Source: Hymenolepis diminuta (taxonomy: Eukaryota > Platyhelminthes > Cestoda > Cyclophyllidea > Hymenolepididae). Taken from it: a stretch of 64,000 nt of DNA. The notes beneath the pieces were generated by a model that had not been told where the DNA came from, did not search any database, and saw only the letters and a list, made by a program, of their open reading frames with translations. Made by a program: the position numbers and the translations under genes. Numbering within the stretch: position 1 is the stretch's first letter; each line of letters begins with the position of its first letter. Of this stretch, positions 52,081 through 62,963 are shown one piece after another. Where the stretch lies: NCBI GenBank assembly GCA_900708905.1, contig CAADRB010000052.1, positions 1-64,000 of the forward strand. Direction: 5' to 3'.

Positions 52081-53110
52081 ATGGTAGCTTTTGGATGCAT
52101 GTCAAATGGGCTATTTTTATCTCGCCTGGCGTATTGCACTGACTCTATTCCCACTCAGAATGGGAAACTATTGAAGGTTAGTTAGAACTGGTCGGTATCG
52201 TTGACATATTTAAATTTATTCCATCAAAATTCCGCATCAGGGACAAGATCTCAGGAGAAGATGTGTGGCCTTCCATAAAAATCGTACTAAGGGGAGAAGA
52301 ATAGTAAAATAGGGATTTCAGTCTTGATATTAGAATTTCTACCTACCTGCAGTTGCATTTAGAATGTTCTTGCCTTTGACAACTGCGGTCCTTAAGTCTT
52401 TTGAGGGTGTTCAGTTGGAGTACAGCTTTCAATTACAAAGTATTCAATGACAGTAGGTTTTCGTGTGCAAAAGCCAAGGTTTGCATTCATTAGTGTTTTG
52501 ATGACCTCTCACTTCACAATCGAATTCTGTTGTATTTAGGAGAAATCACGTGCTTATATTGACTCATTTAGAAAGATTGAGTTGTCTATAGAATTATAGA
52601 CCAGTTACTTGGTAAGAACTGAACAGATTTTTCCCCTAATTGTCAGGACGACCTGATGACATTAGCTTATATCCTTCTTGGTTCTTCTGCCTATTTACTA
52701 CCCCCAACTGGGGATTTTCTCCGAATTATACACTGGCATTCGATATATGCCAGTAATTTACTCAAAATAACGGAAGATTGAAATAACTAGACGCTGATCT
52801 TTGCTAAAAGCAATTCTCCATGGCCGGAAACAAAGTAGGACTGAATACTTGTAGAACTTGCTGTGGAAAATAAGCTGGTGTTAGTCTTTGTGAATACCAA
52901 CATCAAGCCAGTGGTTAGAGTAAATTAGAAAAAATGAGAAACTAAAAAATTCCCAGGTTTAACGTATTGGAAGACCCCAGACACGTTTAGCTTAATTCAA
53001 ATCGTTTCATATTGTGCAAAACCACCTGATTTGATAGACAAATTAGACATTAGAGGACAGAGGAAGGTCAATCATACTCGACTTTATCATGTGAGGCGAC
53101 ACTGAGAGCC
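52080..53110 (+). mobile_element. Possible decayed Ty3/gypsy-type integrase region
   Basis: Weak family signals occur in the expected order on the plus strand. First comes D-G-S-x-F (about 52080), where an integrase has its D-x-G-x-x-F. About 26 codons later, in another frame, PTQNGK (about 52158-52175) resembles the HPQxNG motif. Near 52645-52700, LMTLAY followed by a PTG resembles the region after the catalytic Glu. Finally YWKTPDTF and LDIRGQRKVNHTRLYHV (about 52965-53090) resemble the C-terminal GPY/F-like segment ending VHxxRL. The gap after PTQNG is longer than usual, and stops and frame changes are numerous. No reverse transcriptase was found upstream. This may be chance similarity. 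Confidence 0.3.
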
Positions 53111-53439
53111 AGAAGACAACACTATCGAACCCGCGATTTTTATCCATTCAAGTTACTGAATACTAACTGCCTTCCATATTGTTGAAAAAAGACACAAGTG
53201 CATCGCAGTTAAGCAAGAAACCTTACATTGAGGTCGTAACAAGTATCAAAATTTCGAGAGGTCCAAAATGTAATCAATTCGAGTAAATGTTTAGGAACCT
53301 TTGAGTACTGAAAGGGATCCCTAATGAACATTTAAAATGAATAAATAAGAAATAAATGTCGAAATAACAGCCGGTAACTAAGGCCACCGATATCACAGTT
53401 AGATCAAGAATGTAGGGTCAGAGTGAAAAAGTATGCAAT

Positions 53440-53675
53440 GAGCAACAACGACAGAAATTCGAATGCGTTAGAGGAAGAAAAGAAAGAAGTGTGGGAGAAA
53501 GAAAGAGAAGGTCGAACAGGGTAAACGGGATGAGGTGCCAGTGAGAGAGAGCGCGAGAGTCGAGAGTTGGCACCACGACTTTGAAAATCGGTGTGTGTGG
53601 GCCACAGAGCTGAGTCATCGCGAGAGAGGCAAGTAAAAAATCGATAATCGATATTCTGCAGCTGCGATTTCGTCA
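53440..53675. other. Locally GC-richer, purine-biased segment with paired ATCGATA sites
   Basis: The plus strand is strongly purine-biased (GAAAGAAAGAGAAGG, GAGAGAGAGCGCGAGAG). It is followed by TGAGTCA and by two ATCGATA units in tandem near 53640-53655, similar to the insect DRE (TATCGATA). It stands out from the AT-rich surroundings, but no transcript is evident beside it. Confidence 0.3.
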
Positions 53676-53679
53676 TATG

Positions 53680-55200
53680 GTGGGGAGTAAACATGGAGAT
53701 CGGAATAAATTTAATTAAGCGCTTCAACGTAAAAATAATTTAACATTAAAACGGTTAAAAATTAACACGTTTAGCAAAAAAATAACTTTAAGAGGTATCT
53801 GAGGAGCATTTTTTAACATTAAGTAATTTAATTTATAGTATATCAATGCTATTAATGAACTACTAATTCCAAGAAGAAAGCATAGCATTTGGTCGTGGCA
53901 ACAAAATATTGCTACTGATAACTTTTGAGTAAGCCTTTTATCTATTGCCAATTTTTTATATTCAAGATTTTTCTGACTGTTACTGTTAAATAATTGTAAA
54001 CATTTTTATCATCTTTATAAATATTTATTTAAACTTTAAGGCTAAATCTATAAAAATCCAAACAAGGTTTTGTTTATTTTGGTGTATAATTGAACAAATT
54101 AATTGAAATTTCTATATTAAGTGTAGTGTATTTATTAACTAAACGGGAAAAAATTTACGGCGAACTGATTTAACATTTTGCATGTCTTCTGGCATTCTCA
54201 TCTCTAATCAGCAGTAATAATACGCTCATTCATTTAAAGATCGCATCTAGGACGCGAATTGGGCCAAAGAATTCATGACTTTCACTCTATAGGAAATTGG
54301 AGGGAGCTCTGTGCGGCATCAACTCCCTCTTCTTTCCGCACTTGTTGTATCCGCTAAACAAGTTTTTTCCCTAATATACAACATTTTTGAATGCTATTTC
54401 TGTCGCTTACATGTGAAATAGAGAGATTTGCTGCCAAGTTCTTTGAATATGCGGAAAGTGCTATTTATTTGCAAGGATTTCATTGAAATTCCAGAAGCGG
54501 TGAAATAATACCCACGCAGACATATATAATTTTAGTTCAAGGCTACTTCAAACTAGACATAACATTTCGGATTATATTTTTATGAAAGTAAGAATAGGAT
54601 CCGTTATTCGGTACATTAAGTCTAGCTTCCGGTACTAGCTTCCGAATGAAGAAATTCGCTCTTGAGACATCCAACATTCACAATAGAGATTTAATAATTT
54701 GAAACTCGAAGTTAGATTCTATAAAATCGGTCTTAGGATAAAATAGTGACAACCACTGACCGAGAAGTTGGGTTAAAAGGGACATATCACAGGGAGAATA
54801 TGAATAACCTAGGTCAGTGGGGTTAAGGACATGACATAAATTATTATCTTCAGTCTATAACGGAGAGAGGTATGCTGACTTAACAGTAGTTTAAAACAGA
54901 AAGACGAATGTCAACAAATGTGAGTTAATTTCGCAGGACGAGCAACTCTTAGAGATCGCCAGTTTGTCCAATATGCCCGTAGTTGCCGCGCATGTTATCC
55001 AGTCTAGACAAAACCCTCATTGATTCAGAAAGCGCATTGAAAATCCAGTGTTAATTATATGATGAAAACTCACATCCCTATAGAAAGACGTCGTTAAATT
55101 AATATAGAATTATTGTGTGACTGTCCAGTCTAGGTGATGCAAAATAGAAGAAGGCAGCATTTTCATCTTGAATAACTTTACTGAAGTCCGGAATCGTAGA
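53680..55200. other. Non-coding; no A-chain exon found here
   Basis: This is where the second exon of the ILP pseudogene would be expected on the minus strand. I found no CC-x3-C-x8-C coding pattern. No other gene was recognised. Confidence 0.4.
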
Positions 55201-55214
55201 GCTTCAAAAATTAA

Positions 55215-55407
55215 ATATGTTCCTCGTTCTTCACACATCATCTTTATCTCTTAACTCAGTTCATGACCACAGAGCCTATTCGGCGAGATTTTTCGGTTGT
55301 TGTCTTAGTATTCGAGTTATCTCCGCCTGAATTCCGCTCTTCACTCTATTCAAATACAAGACAATGACAGCCAAGAATATGGAAATACAACTTTTAAAGA
55401 GAAGCAT
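55215..55407 (-). pseudogene. ilp: Insulin-like peptide pseudogene (ILP copy 3)
   Basis: Third member of the ILP group, decayed. The ATG at 55407 opens MLLFKSCISIFLAVIVLYLN, aligning with the signal peptide of the 29.9 kb gene. The nucleotides around the ATG also align (ATCAAACAGTATAATG here, ATCAACAAACAGAATAATG there). That frame ends at a TAG (55278-55276). In the next frame the B chain is readable: SPNRLCGHELS, a TAA at 55253-55251, then EIKMMCEERGTY. The two cysteine codons (55271-55269 and 55235-55233) have exactly the insulin B-chain spacing. A frameshift therefore separates the signal peptide from the B chain, and a stop interrupts it. No A-chain exon was found within about 500 nt downstream. 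The prosegment is much shorter than in copies 1 and 2. An unusual splice could remove the frameshift but not the in-frame stop, so pseudogene is the best call. Confidence 0.75.
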
Positions 55408-55480
55408 TATACTGTTTGATATGATTGCACTAAATGAATATCGGTTGTGTTGAAATGCATACCACCGCCACAGCCCATTA

Positions 55481-55490
55481 TCCAATCAGA
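55481..55490 (-). promoter_or_regulatory. Remnant CCAAT element of the ILP pseudogene
   Basis: TCTGATTGGA on the minus strand matches TCTGATTGGC upstream of ILP copy 2. The downstream sequence also aligns, but the position of the TATA box reads TATGCATT, so the box appears lost. Confidence 0.5.
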
Positions 55491-55509
55491 AAGCGTGCTC
55501 TGGTTTCGT

Positions 55510-57080
55510 TTCAACGCGTGGATTTTCACACATTATGCAAATTTGCTTAGTAATAACAAATTTTTCATGAGAAAGAACAAAATCTTACAACTTTTAATAA
55601 TGAGAAAACAACTAAACATGTAGGAGGGGAAAAACAGTTCCATTGTAAGAGGAAGTAGGGGCACTAGGGCTGAGAATTAGGGAATCAAGAGGACTCTACT
55701 TCATATGAGTTTCGGAATCATCGGGTCGGCGCCTTATATAATGTTTTTTCTGACTTGCTCAACTTATCGGCACCAAAGCCTTTATGTAGAAAATTCCGAC
55801 GATAAGATTTCATGGGATTTCATAGGCATCCTTTTTACCACGTAATTTTTGTTGCACCTAGGCACCTAGATTACACACACCCTTCAGTTCAGTATTGTTA
55901 GGAATATAATTAATCCTAATTTCGCAATCCTTCTCGTCTGCAGTGGTTCTAACCAGCCCATTGTGTGTGTGTATCATGGTAGATGGGATTGCTCTGTGAA
56001 GTTTAGACCATAAATTTAGTAATTGCACGGAATTGCTTCTCAAAGGGACTTATTCAGCTAAAATTGTAACACCGTTTAATCTTTTACCGTGAAGCCGAGT
56101 ATCATTCGCTGTGAATTAAGCTGAACTGTCTTTACTTAATTATCAGTCACCTTACAATAGTCAACTGAAGATAAATCGTATATACTTTTTTTCATTAATA
56201 ATTCTCCTATAAATATGAACCACTTCTCCTTCCTCTCCTGCTAAATATTAACCACTCCTTCCCCTTTGACATTATTTTGTCGAGTGTCAGGCATGCTCGC
56301 TGGTCACTCTTGTGGGATGTACAATACTACCAAAGCTCATCAAAGGAATCCCACCACATTAGAGCACTCTAGAAAGCACCATCGTGCTGTCAATCGTGGG
56401 CGTGCTTACAGAGGTCTACCAACCAATCAGCGATCAATGTTCGTTCAGTGTAGCGTTAATTATACCCAAATACTAAGCTGTCTTACAATAAACTCTCTCC
56501 ACACAATACCTCTTGCGTTTCCACTGCTTTAGACGTAGCCTGATTGATGTCGTGGATAAATGTGTACCAGAGGACTCTTAGAGGCTAGTTGTACTTGTCT
56601 GTTGCTAGTTGGAATTTTACTATGATTTAGCCAAGGGCTTATTTGCGTAGTACACGCTACAATTTTCGAGAATAATCCCTATATCAAATGTCTCCTAATT
56701 CTCACCGGATCTCTACATATTTTACATTAAAACACCTCTTACACAAGAAGTTTTCTTTTCAGCGATTGAACATATTAAAACTTGCTCTAGCAATATTTAA
56801 AAAAATGTTGAGAGTGCTCATTTGTATCAAATTATTAATTGACCCTGAAAAAAAGTGCTAATGGATTAATGAAGCAAAATTTTTCTTTCCTTTTTTGAAT
56901 GGAAAGTACTAAAATACCGGATGTTTGTTCCTTTGTATAATCATAAAAATAAATGTATGGTCAAATAATACCTACTACCAGCTTAGTTTGACGCACCCCC
57001 CCCCCCCTTCCTACTATTTCTATTTTATCCAACTCATTTAAAAGAGAGAAGACTTTAGTTTCAATATTCAGCATTAGAAC
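55510..57080. other. Non-coding; no gene recognised
   Basis: Holds a C run (56996-57007). A GC-richer plus-strand frame at 56266-56532 (rich in His and Arg) has no recognisable family. Confidence 0.35.
56996..57007 (+). repeat. Poly-C run (12 C)
   Basis: Uninterrupted run of C, 80 bp from the inner edge of the LTR/TRIM-like repeat. Confidence 0.9.
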
Positions 57081-57087
57081 TGCTATA

Positions 57088-57418
57088 GCCAGCAGATGTC
57101 TATCACCACCTTGCAATTAGAAATGATCGACTGGCGATAAGATCTTCACTACAATATCCACAGGCGGTCCCGCTCTGTGCTTGTGTGTTTGCACATAGAT
57201 GCCAAAACGAGTGTCTATCATCACGCCGAGACTCCAACATTGGCTGAGGCATGACTGGCGTCAAACGAAGAAATGTTTTGTATATAAACCTAATTTAGTA
57301 ATTAATAAATTGGGAGTGGCTTACCTGTCACCTCCGAACTGATCTGACAACATGAGTGACTTGACTTATTCCATCTATTCGATTGATGTGGCCCCGACAG
57401 ATGTTTCACGTTATAACA
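57088..57418 (-). repeat. LTR/TRIM-like dispersed repeat, copy 2 (inverted)
   Basis: Inverted copy of 47907-48221, about 331 bp; the blocks are listed under copy 1. It begins (minus strand, 57418) with TGTTATAACG. The two copies lie in opposite orientation about 9 kb apart and flank the possible gypsy fragment and the ILP pseudogene. Opposite orientation argues against the two being the paired LTRs of one element. Confidence 0.6.
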
Positions 57419-57419
57419 A

Positions 57420-58580
57420 GGACAATATACGGCTAACTATACTCCTTATTTGAGTGTCCTTCCAGAATTTAAATTAAGCAAATTCTCGATACCCTAACTG
57501 CATTACCTTCTTCCTGATCTCATCCCGTTTCGCAACTTATTTGACTAGTTTACTGTACTTCTTATTCGGATGATTTCCCATCCTTGAAGTAGTGTATCCC
57601 AATTGTGTGCTTTGATTTGCTGACTCGTTTCACTAACTCATATGTACATTAAAGCAATTTTATCCTGATCTCTAATGAAGACCTCATTAGACGTATTTAT
57701 GCATCCGCTTACTTGGCCATCTTAAACGATGATATACAAAATTTAACGATTGAAAATATCTAGTTCTGGTGATGACTGTCTGTCTTCTATTACTAATAAG
57801 ATCTATTAAGTATATGAACTGGGGTAAAGAATGAATAGTTTTCAGGTTCTTGTAAACGCGAGACTAGTAGGTGAGGAAATGTGAATATTCACAGGTATAA
57901 TGCTAGTTATTGAAGAAATAGCCCGTGGCTAATGTGGAACGAGAAGAGGAATCAGGACATCGGTTATCGTTCAATCATACGCATATCTTCTTGTAATTAT
58001 AAATGTTACCGTAACGATTTTCTAAAAAAGAAAATGTGTAAGCTTCTTCCTATTTTTACCTTGAAAAACATATTATTGTGACAATAAAAACTGCAGTAAG
58101 TTCTGATATTTTCTTTAATGTCATGCAAAATCTTAATTACAAAATCCGTAAGATTAGCATTATCAACTTTATTATCTATATCCCTTTGGCCAAATACGCG
58201 AATATATGTTGAAATAAATTAAATATCAAATAATTATTAATATAATTAATTCACCAATATCTGGGTAGAGAGTCACATATTTTCAACCGATATATCAAAA
58301 TAAAATGCGTTGTAGGAAAGGCTCTTTAAAGATTTTAAATGCTTCCTAAAAATTATTAATAAAATTAGTAAATTGCTTCAAAATCTTAGAATAGAACATA
58401 AAGTTGGATGTATTAATTTTCAGAACAAAAAAATAATGCCCTTTTCAGTAAAAAATTAGATTATAAAGCATAGGACAACTAACTTCTCTAATAAATCGAA
58501 TTTATTTTTACATTTAGATATATATCTTTAAATGTTCCTTTGAAGACTTGAGGTCAATTAAAGGTTGGCACGTATTGTAA
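57420..58580. other. Upstream region of DPH1; no gene recognised
   Basis: AT-rich, especially 58000-58560. No TATA box at a usual distance from the DPH1 start. A T-rich stretch ending TTTAG at about 58518 could be a splice or trans-splice acceptor for the 5' end, but this is speculative. Confidence 0.35.
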
Positions 58581-58582
58581 AA

Positions 58583-61075
58583 ATGTCTCCTAAGCGTGTG
58601 AATCCTCATCGTATTCCGGATGAGGTTCTCAATGATCCTGAATTGAATACAGTGATTGAAAAGGGCTTGCCAAACAACTATAACTTCGAAGTACATAAAA
58701 CAATATGGCGAATTCGTTTTCTCAAAGCAAAACGCGTGGCCTTGCAGATGCCCGAAGGCTTACTGCGTTTCGCCACAATTCTCAGTGAGATTTTCAAACA
58801 TTTTGGATCAAAAAATTATAATTTCAATGAAAAGTCAGTTAATAAAGAAAACAACGATTTTAATTCCGAAATTGATATTATTGTCATGGGTGATGTAACC
58901 TATGGTGCTTGCTGCGTGGATGATTTTTCCGCTAAAGCGATGGGAGTTGATTTACTCGTGCATTATGGTCACAGTTGTCTCATCCCCATTGAGGATATCT
59001 CCTTTATGTAGGTTTCCCACTTTCAAATCACTATCATTTGTCTTCAATTGTCTTATTTTTATTTCTTTTTCAGGTATGTTTTTGTGGATATTAAGTTCGA
59101 TGTTGGACATTTTATTGACAGTGCCAAGAACGTCTTTCCTCATAATTCAACTTTTGCTCTTTTTTCGACAATTCAGTTCGTTTCAAGTCTACCAACTATT
59201 AAGCAATCTCTCGAAGACTGTATGTTCAAAGTTATAGTTCCACAAAGAATGCCTCTTTCCCCCGGTGAATTGCTCGGGTGTACTTCACCAAAAGTCTCGG
59301 GAGTGGATTTTATGGTTTTTATTGGTGACGGACGTTTTCATCTTGAATCTGCAATGCTTGCGAATCCTACTTTAACTGCATACATGTATGACCCTTATAA
59401 CAAGGCCTTTACTGTTGAGTTATATGACCATCCTCGAATGAGATCCATCCGTAAACAGGCAATTGAAAGAGCAAAATCGGCAAAATGTTTTGGAGTAATT
59501 TTGGGTACATTAGGACGCCAAGGTTCACCGCCAGTTGTGGAGGTTTTACTAAAAAGGATGGACGAATTGGGAATCAAATCGTACATTATTCTTCTATCCG
59601 AAATCTTCCCGGACAAATTGAAGCTCTTTGGGGATAAAATTGATGCCTGGGTACAGGTGAGGTTGTTTTTCTCGTTTATTGGATTTCTTTCCCATGTGAA
59701 GATTTGCATGAGTGCATATATAGGTTTTAAGACCAGATATTTACTGTGATTTCAATAGTGCTGTTAAGTAACTTGTTGAAACCATGTTCTTTTTCAGAAC
59801 TTTCCTAGATGTTAGAATTTGTATATTCATGACCCTCAGTGGAAACTCCATTTTCTTGCTGTCTCACACTTAGATCAATAGGTATAGAATTGATGGCTCA
59901 AACATTTTTTCTTTACTGTTTGAGGAAGAGACGAATAGAGTGACTAGAGTTCCCAAGGTGAGAACCACCGAAATCTACCACTACCAAAAATGTGTTGGAA
60001 TGTGTTTGTCTCCAACTGCATTTTTTGTAATTCCTGTTAGCTATCTATTTAGAGGAATTTGTGTTAGATAAGTTGAATTTATTTGGGGCACAGATTTGGT
60101 TAGCTTTATTATCGCGTTCTTTTAATTTTAAGATTAGATTTCCACAAATGGATATATAACTTTTAGGGTTTGATGTTTATAGAAGTTTCTTTACAATTGT
60201 TAGTGAGCGTGGTGAAAGCGATAAATTTTGCAAATTTTTCCAATTTCCTTGCATCACAGGACATGTGTGTCCACTATCTTGAAATAGTAATCTGTGGACC
60301 AATCCAGGGATCGGTTCTGGAAGGAGTTTGAATAGGAATCGTTAAATTTCAAATTGGGTTCATTATGGTTGGGCAGGGAATGATCAAGTTAGCGGAAATT
60401 TCCCACCAGAAAGCCTCTAAAGGAGTTGGGGCGTTTACTTTCAATGTACTGGTAATGCAGTGATCAACGTGCACGTCTGCTAAGCCAGAGGTCACGAGGC
60501 CAATGCTCATTGGTTCAAATCCAGCAATGTGGGTGGTCAACCTCGCTGGTCAAATCTAGTCGGCAAGATGGACCGGAAGGCAAGTTTCTAATCAAAGCAG
60601 CTCCAGGACACCTCCCCTTCTACAAAACTAAGCGTTGGTAATGCTCCTCCTAATTACCTTGAAGAGTTTTGGATATTTTAGTTATTCTTTTTTTGTTACG
60701 GCCCAGGATTTATCTGCTGATTTTCAGAACTACTTATGTTTATTTTAACAAGCACCATTCCCTTCGGTTTAAGATATATTTTTAATTCCCAACGATGTTG
60801 GTTTTTAGGTTGCCTGTCCCCGACTAAGTATTGATTGGGGAGTTGAGTTTCAGAAGCCCCTTTTGACACCCTATGAGGCTGCAGTCGCACTGGGGATGAC
60901 TCCGGGAGGCTGGAGTGATGACAACCCCTATCCTACCGACTATTACGCCTACGACAGTTTGGGACCTTGGACACCTAATCACGCGGGTAATGTATTCAAC
61001 AAATCAATAGCTACAAGCAAAACAACCTGTAAGAAGACCAATCCAAATGACTGCTGTGGAAAGCAACAGTGTTAA
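58583..61075 (+). CDS. DPH1: Diphthamide biosynthesis protein 1 (2-(3-amino-3-carboxypropyl)histidine synthase subunit 1), three exons
   Basis: With DPH2, DPH1 forms the radical-SAM-like 4Fe-4S enzyme that transfers the 3-amino-3-carboxypropyl group of SAM to a histidine of elongation factor 2, the first step of diphthamide synthesis in the cytosol. Exons are 58583-59007, 59074-59656 and 60809-61075, with GT-AG introns of 66 and 1152 bp. The product is 424 residues, close to the human length. Family blocks in order are [16 protein letters not shown] (29-44), [23 protein letters not shown] (101-114), [23 protein letters not shown] (203-214), [41 protein letters not shown] (337-347) and [11 protein letters not shown]. 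The presumed cluster cysteines are C110, C211 and C339. The ATG at 58583 is the first in frame and gives a normal N terminus. An Asn/Lys-rich insert lies at about 76-96, and the C terminus is Cys-rich ([15 protein letters not shown]). A SINE copy sits in intron 2. Confidence 0.95.
60445..60620 (+). repeat. tRNA-like SINE in DPH1 intron 2
   Basis: TGGTAATGCAGTGATCAACG (from about 60450) is A-box-like, and GGTTCAAATCC (60512-60522) is a good pol III B box. The reverse strand reads AGFEP and [11 protein letters not shown], a peptide signature common in tRNA-derived SINEs. Diverged relatives lie at 14905-15075 and 44235-44325. It is intronic and in the sense orientation of DPH1. Confidence 0.6.
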
Positions 61076-61079
61076 TAAA
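61074..61079 (+). terminator. Polyadenylation signal of DPH1
   Basis: AATAAA overlaps the last two bases of the DPH1 stop codon, so the 3' UTR would be only about 15-30 nt if it is used. Confidence 0.55.
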
Positions 61080-62955
61080 ATGTACATATGAATTACCTGT
61101 ACTTACTTCCTTTATGCCATAAAATATACATGCCAGAATGTTGTGGGACTGCTTCGATTATTCTATTGGTTTGGGAAAGTAATTAGAGATTTGGGGGAGT
61201 AGAGTCACTTAAACGGTTGAATGTGCAACGCTGGCTCAGCGGTCAAAGTACAGGGTGCGTTCATTATAGGATTGACAAAAATGCGGGTTATGGGATCGAG
61301 AAAAATGTATCACGGTGACACTCATTTACACTTAGGATATCGATCAGCTTTACATTTAAGACCTATTCTATGTGTGGGGTATGTAATTAAATGCATCATG
61401 CTCTCATAAAATAATTAAACCAGGAATCCAATATGTTGGATGTATGTCGTATGTCGCGTTGTCACTCACCGTATCTTCATCGAGATTATGATAATTTAAA
61501 CGGATATTGGCACTTGAATTAGAGCAATTGTTGCAGAATATGAAAATTTATTGTTTCATATGCCAGCTTCACTACAATGTGTACTCGTGTTTCCCTTCCT
61601 ACGCATAACACGAGGAAAATTGATGCACTTGAAGCAATGTCTCGGTCTAACTCTTATTTCCTGCATAAGTCGTAAGCAAAATAACCTACCCAATGGAGAA
61701 AAATTGCACCTTTGATCCACATATGGATTTTATAGTCATCCATGCAGATAATCTGCCCAAAAAATGTCTATTCTTTACTTCTCTACGGGCCAAATCAAAT
61801 GATAACCTCTACTTCCATGTAGATCTTCAGTGTATTGACGAAATTAATTATTTTCTCAGCACAAAAATCATGAGAAAAATCCAGAAATAAAAGTCGTGTG
61901 TCGTTGACTTACACCAGGTAGGATATTGAGTTACAGGCCTAATAGATTAATAACAGAATGATCCTCAGCCCAGAATCACCGTTCATGTTGTCTTGTAACT
62001 ACTTCAAACGCGTACCTAGAGGTGCTTTATTTTTCAGTTGTTGTTTAGCTTCTTGTGCTTCAAAATTTACCTGCATTGGTTGATTTTCACTCAGGAACCA
62101 ACAATAGAACACAAACTCCCAAAGTGATAACAAGATGAGAGTAAACAAGCAAGTTATATGTACCTGGGAAAGTCGTATCTTCAGTTAAATTAGATATGTA
62201 GATTCACTACATATTTTAACTCTCCTGTGAACGGTGAAGGCCTAGCTGAAGATGCTATGAGGCTTAATATCAATAAGGTCAAAAGATAGCCAGTGACGTT
62301 CAAGCCAGTTCTAAGATCAAAAACACTTTCGATTAGAGCTTAAGCAAAATTGCCTGAAACATTCGTCGAGCCTATTCTTCACGATTTGTGTACTGTTGCC
62401 TATCCAAATTAAAGGCTGTTCAGAACACAGTTGGGAAGATGGTGCTAAGCCTGTATAAGAGACGAAAAATAAGTGCCAAGGTGCTGATAGAAAAAGTTGT
62501 TCTGGGAAACCTGGCCGCACAGTTACGAAGGTCGATTTAATCTCTGGACAAGTCTGCTACAGTAGCTAAATTTTTATTGAATTCCCAATTATCGAAAGCG
62601 AGAAAATTTTAAGTTTCTCATATAAAGAGCTAGCTTAGGTAGCTCAATTCAGATGTTAAGCAGATATTCAGTGAGAAAGTCCAGGTTGACATAATCGTAA
62701 GATACCAGTGTTAGAGATAACCCAATCAAAAATAAAATCTGACAAATCTCAAAGAAGAGTAAACAAGAAGGCCAAGGAGTACTTGAATAATTTACTAAGG
62801 AATCACAGACCATGCCACAAAAAAGAAAGCTTGAATACTTTGTTCCACAGAAACGAAGAAGACTACATTTACGTACGTATAGGAAGGTTTACATAAATAC
62901 AAAGTTACTGATGTTTTGAAAGCATAGAAAGGTTGCAATATAAGTAAAAGAGACC
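61080..62955. other. Intergenic; no gene recognised
   Basis: The segment 61221-61290 has a tRNA-like GGCTCAGCGGTCAAAG block and may be another decayed SINE. A lysine-rich plus-strand frame (62708-62896) starts without ATG and has no recognisable family. Confidence 0.35.
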
Positions 62956-62963
62956 TTTTGAAT

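Noticed and set aside
53404..53727. 107-codon minus-strand frame
   Set aside because: It is a by-product of the purine-biased tract (Ser/Leu/Phe/Pro low complexity), not a credible protein.
61221..61290. tRNA-like GGCTCAGCGGTCAAAG segment
   Set aside because: It cannot be folded into a full tRNA cloverleaf by inspection and has no proper B box; at most a decayed SINE.
62708..62896. Lysine-rich 62-codon frame on the plus strand
   Set aside because: It starts at GTG rather than ATG, has no recognisable family and no promoter.
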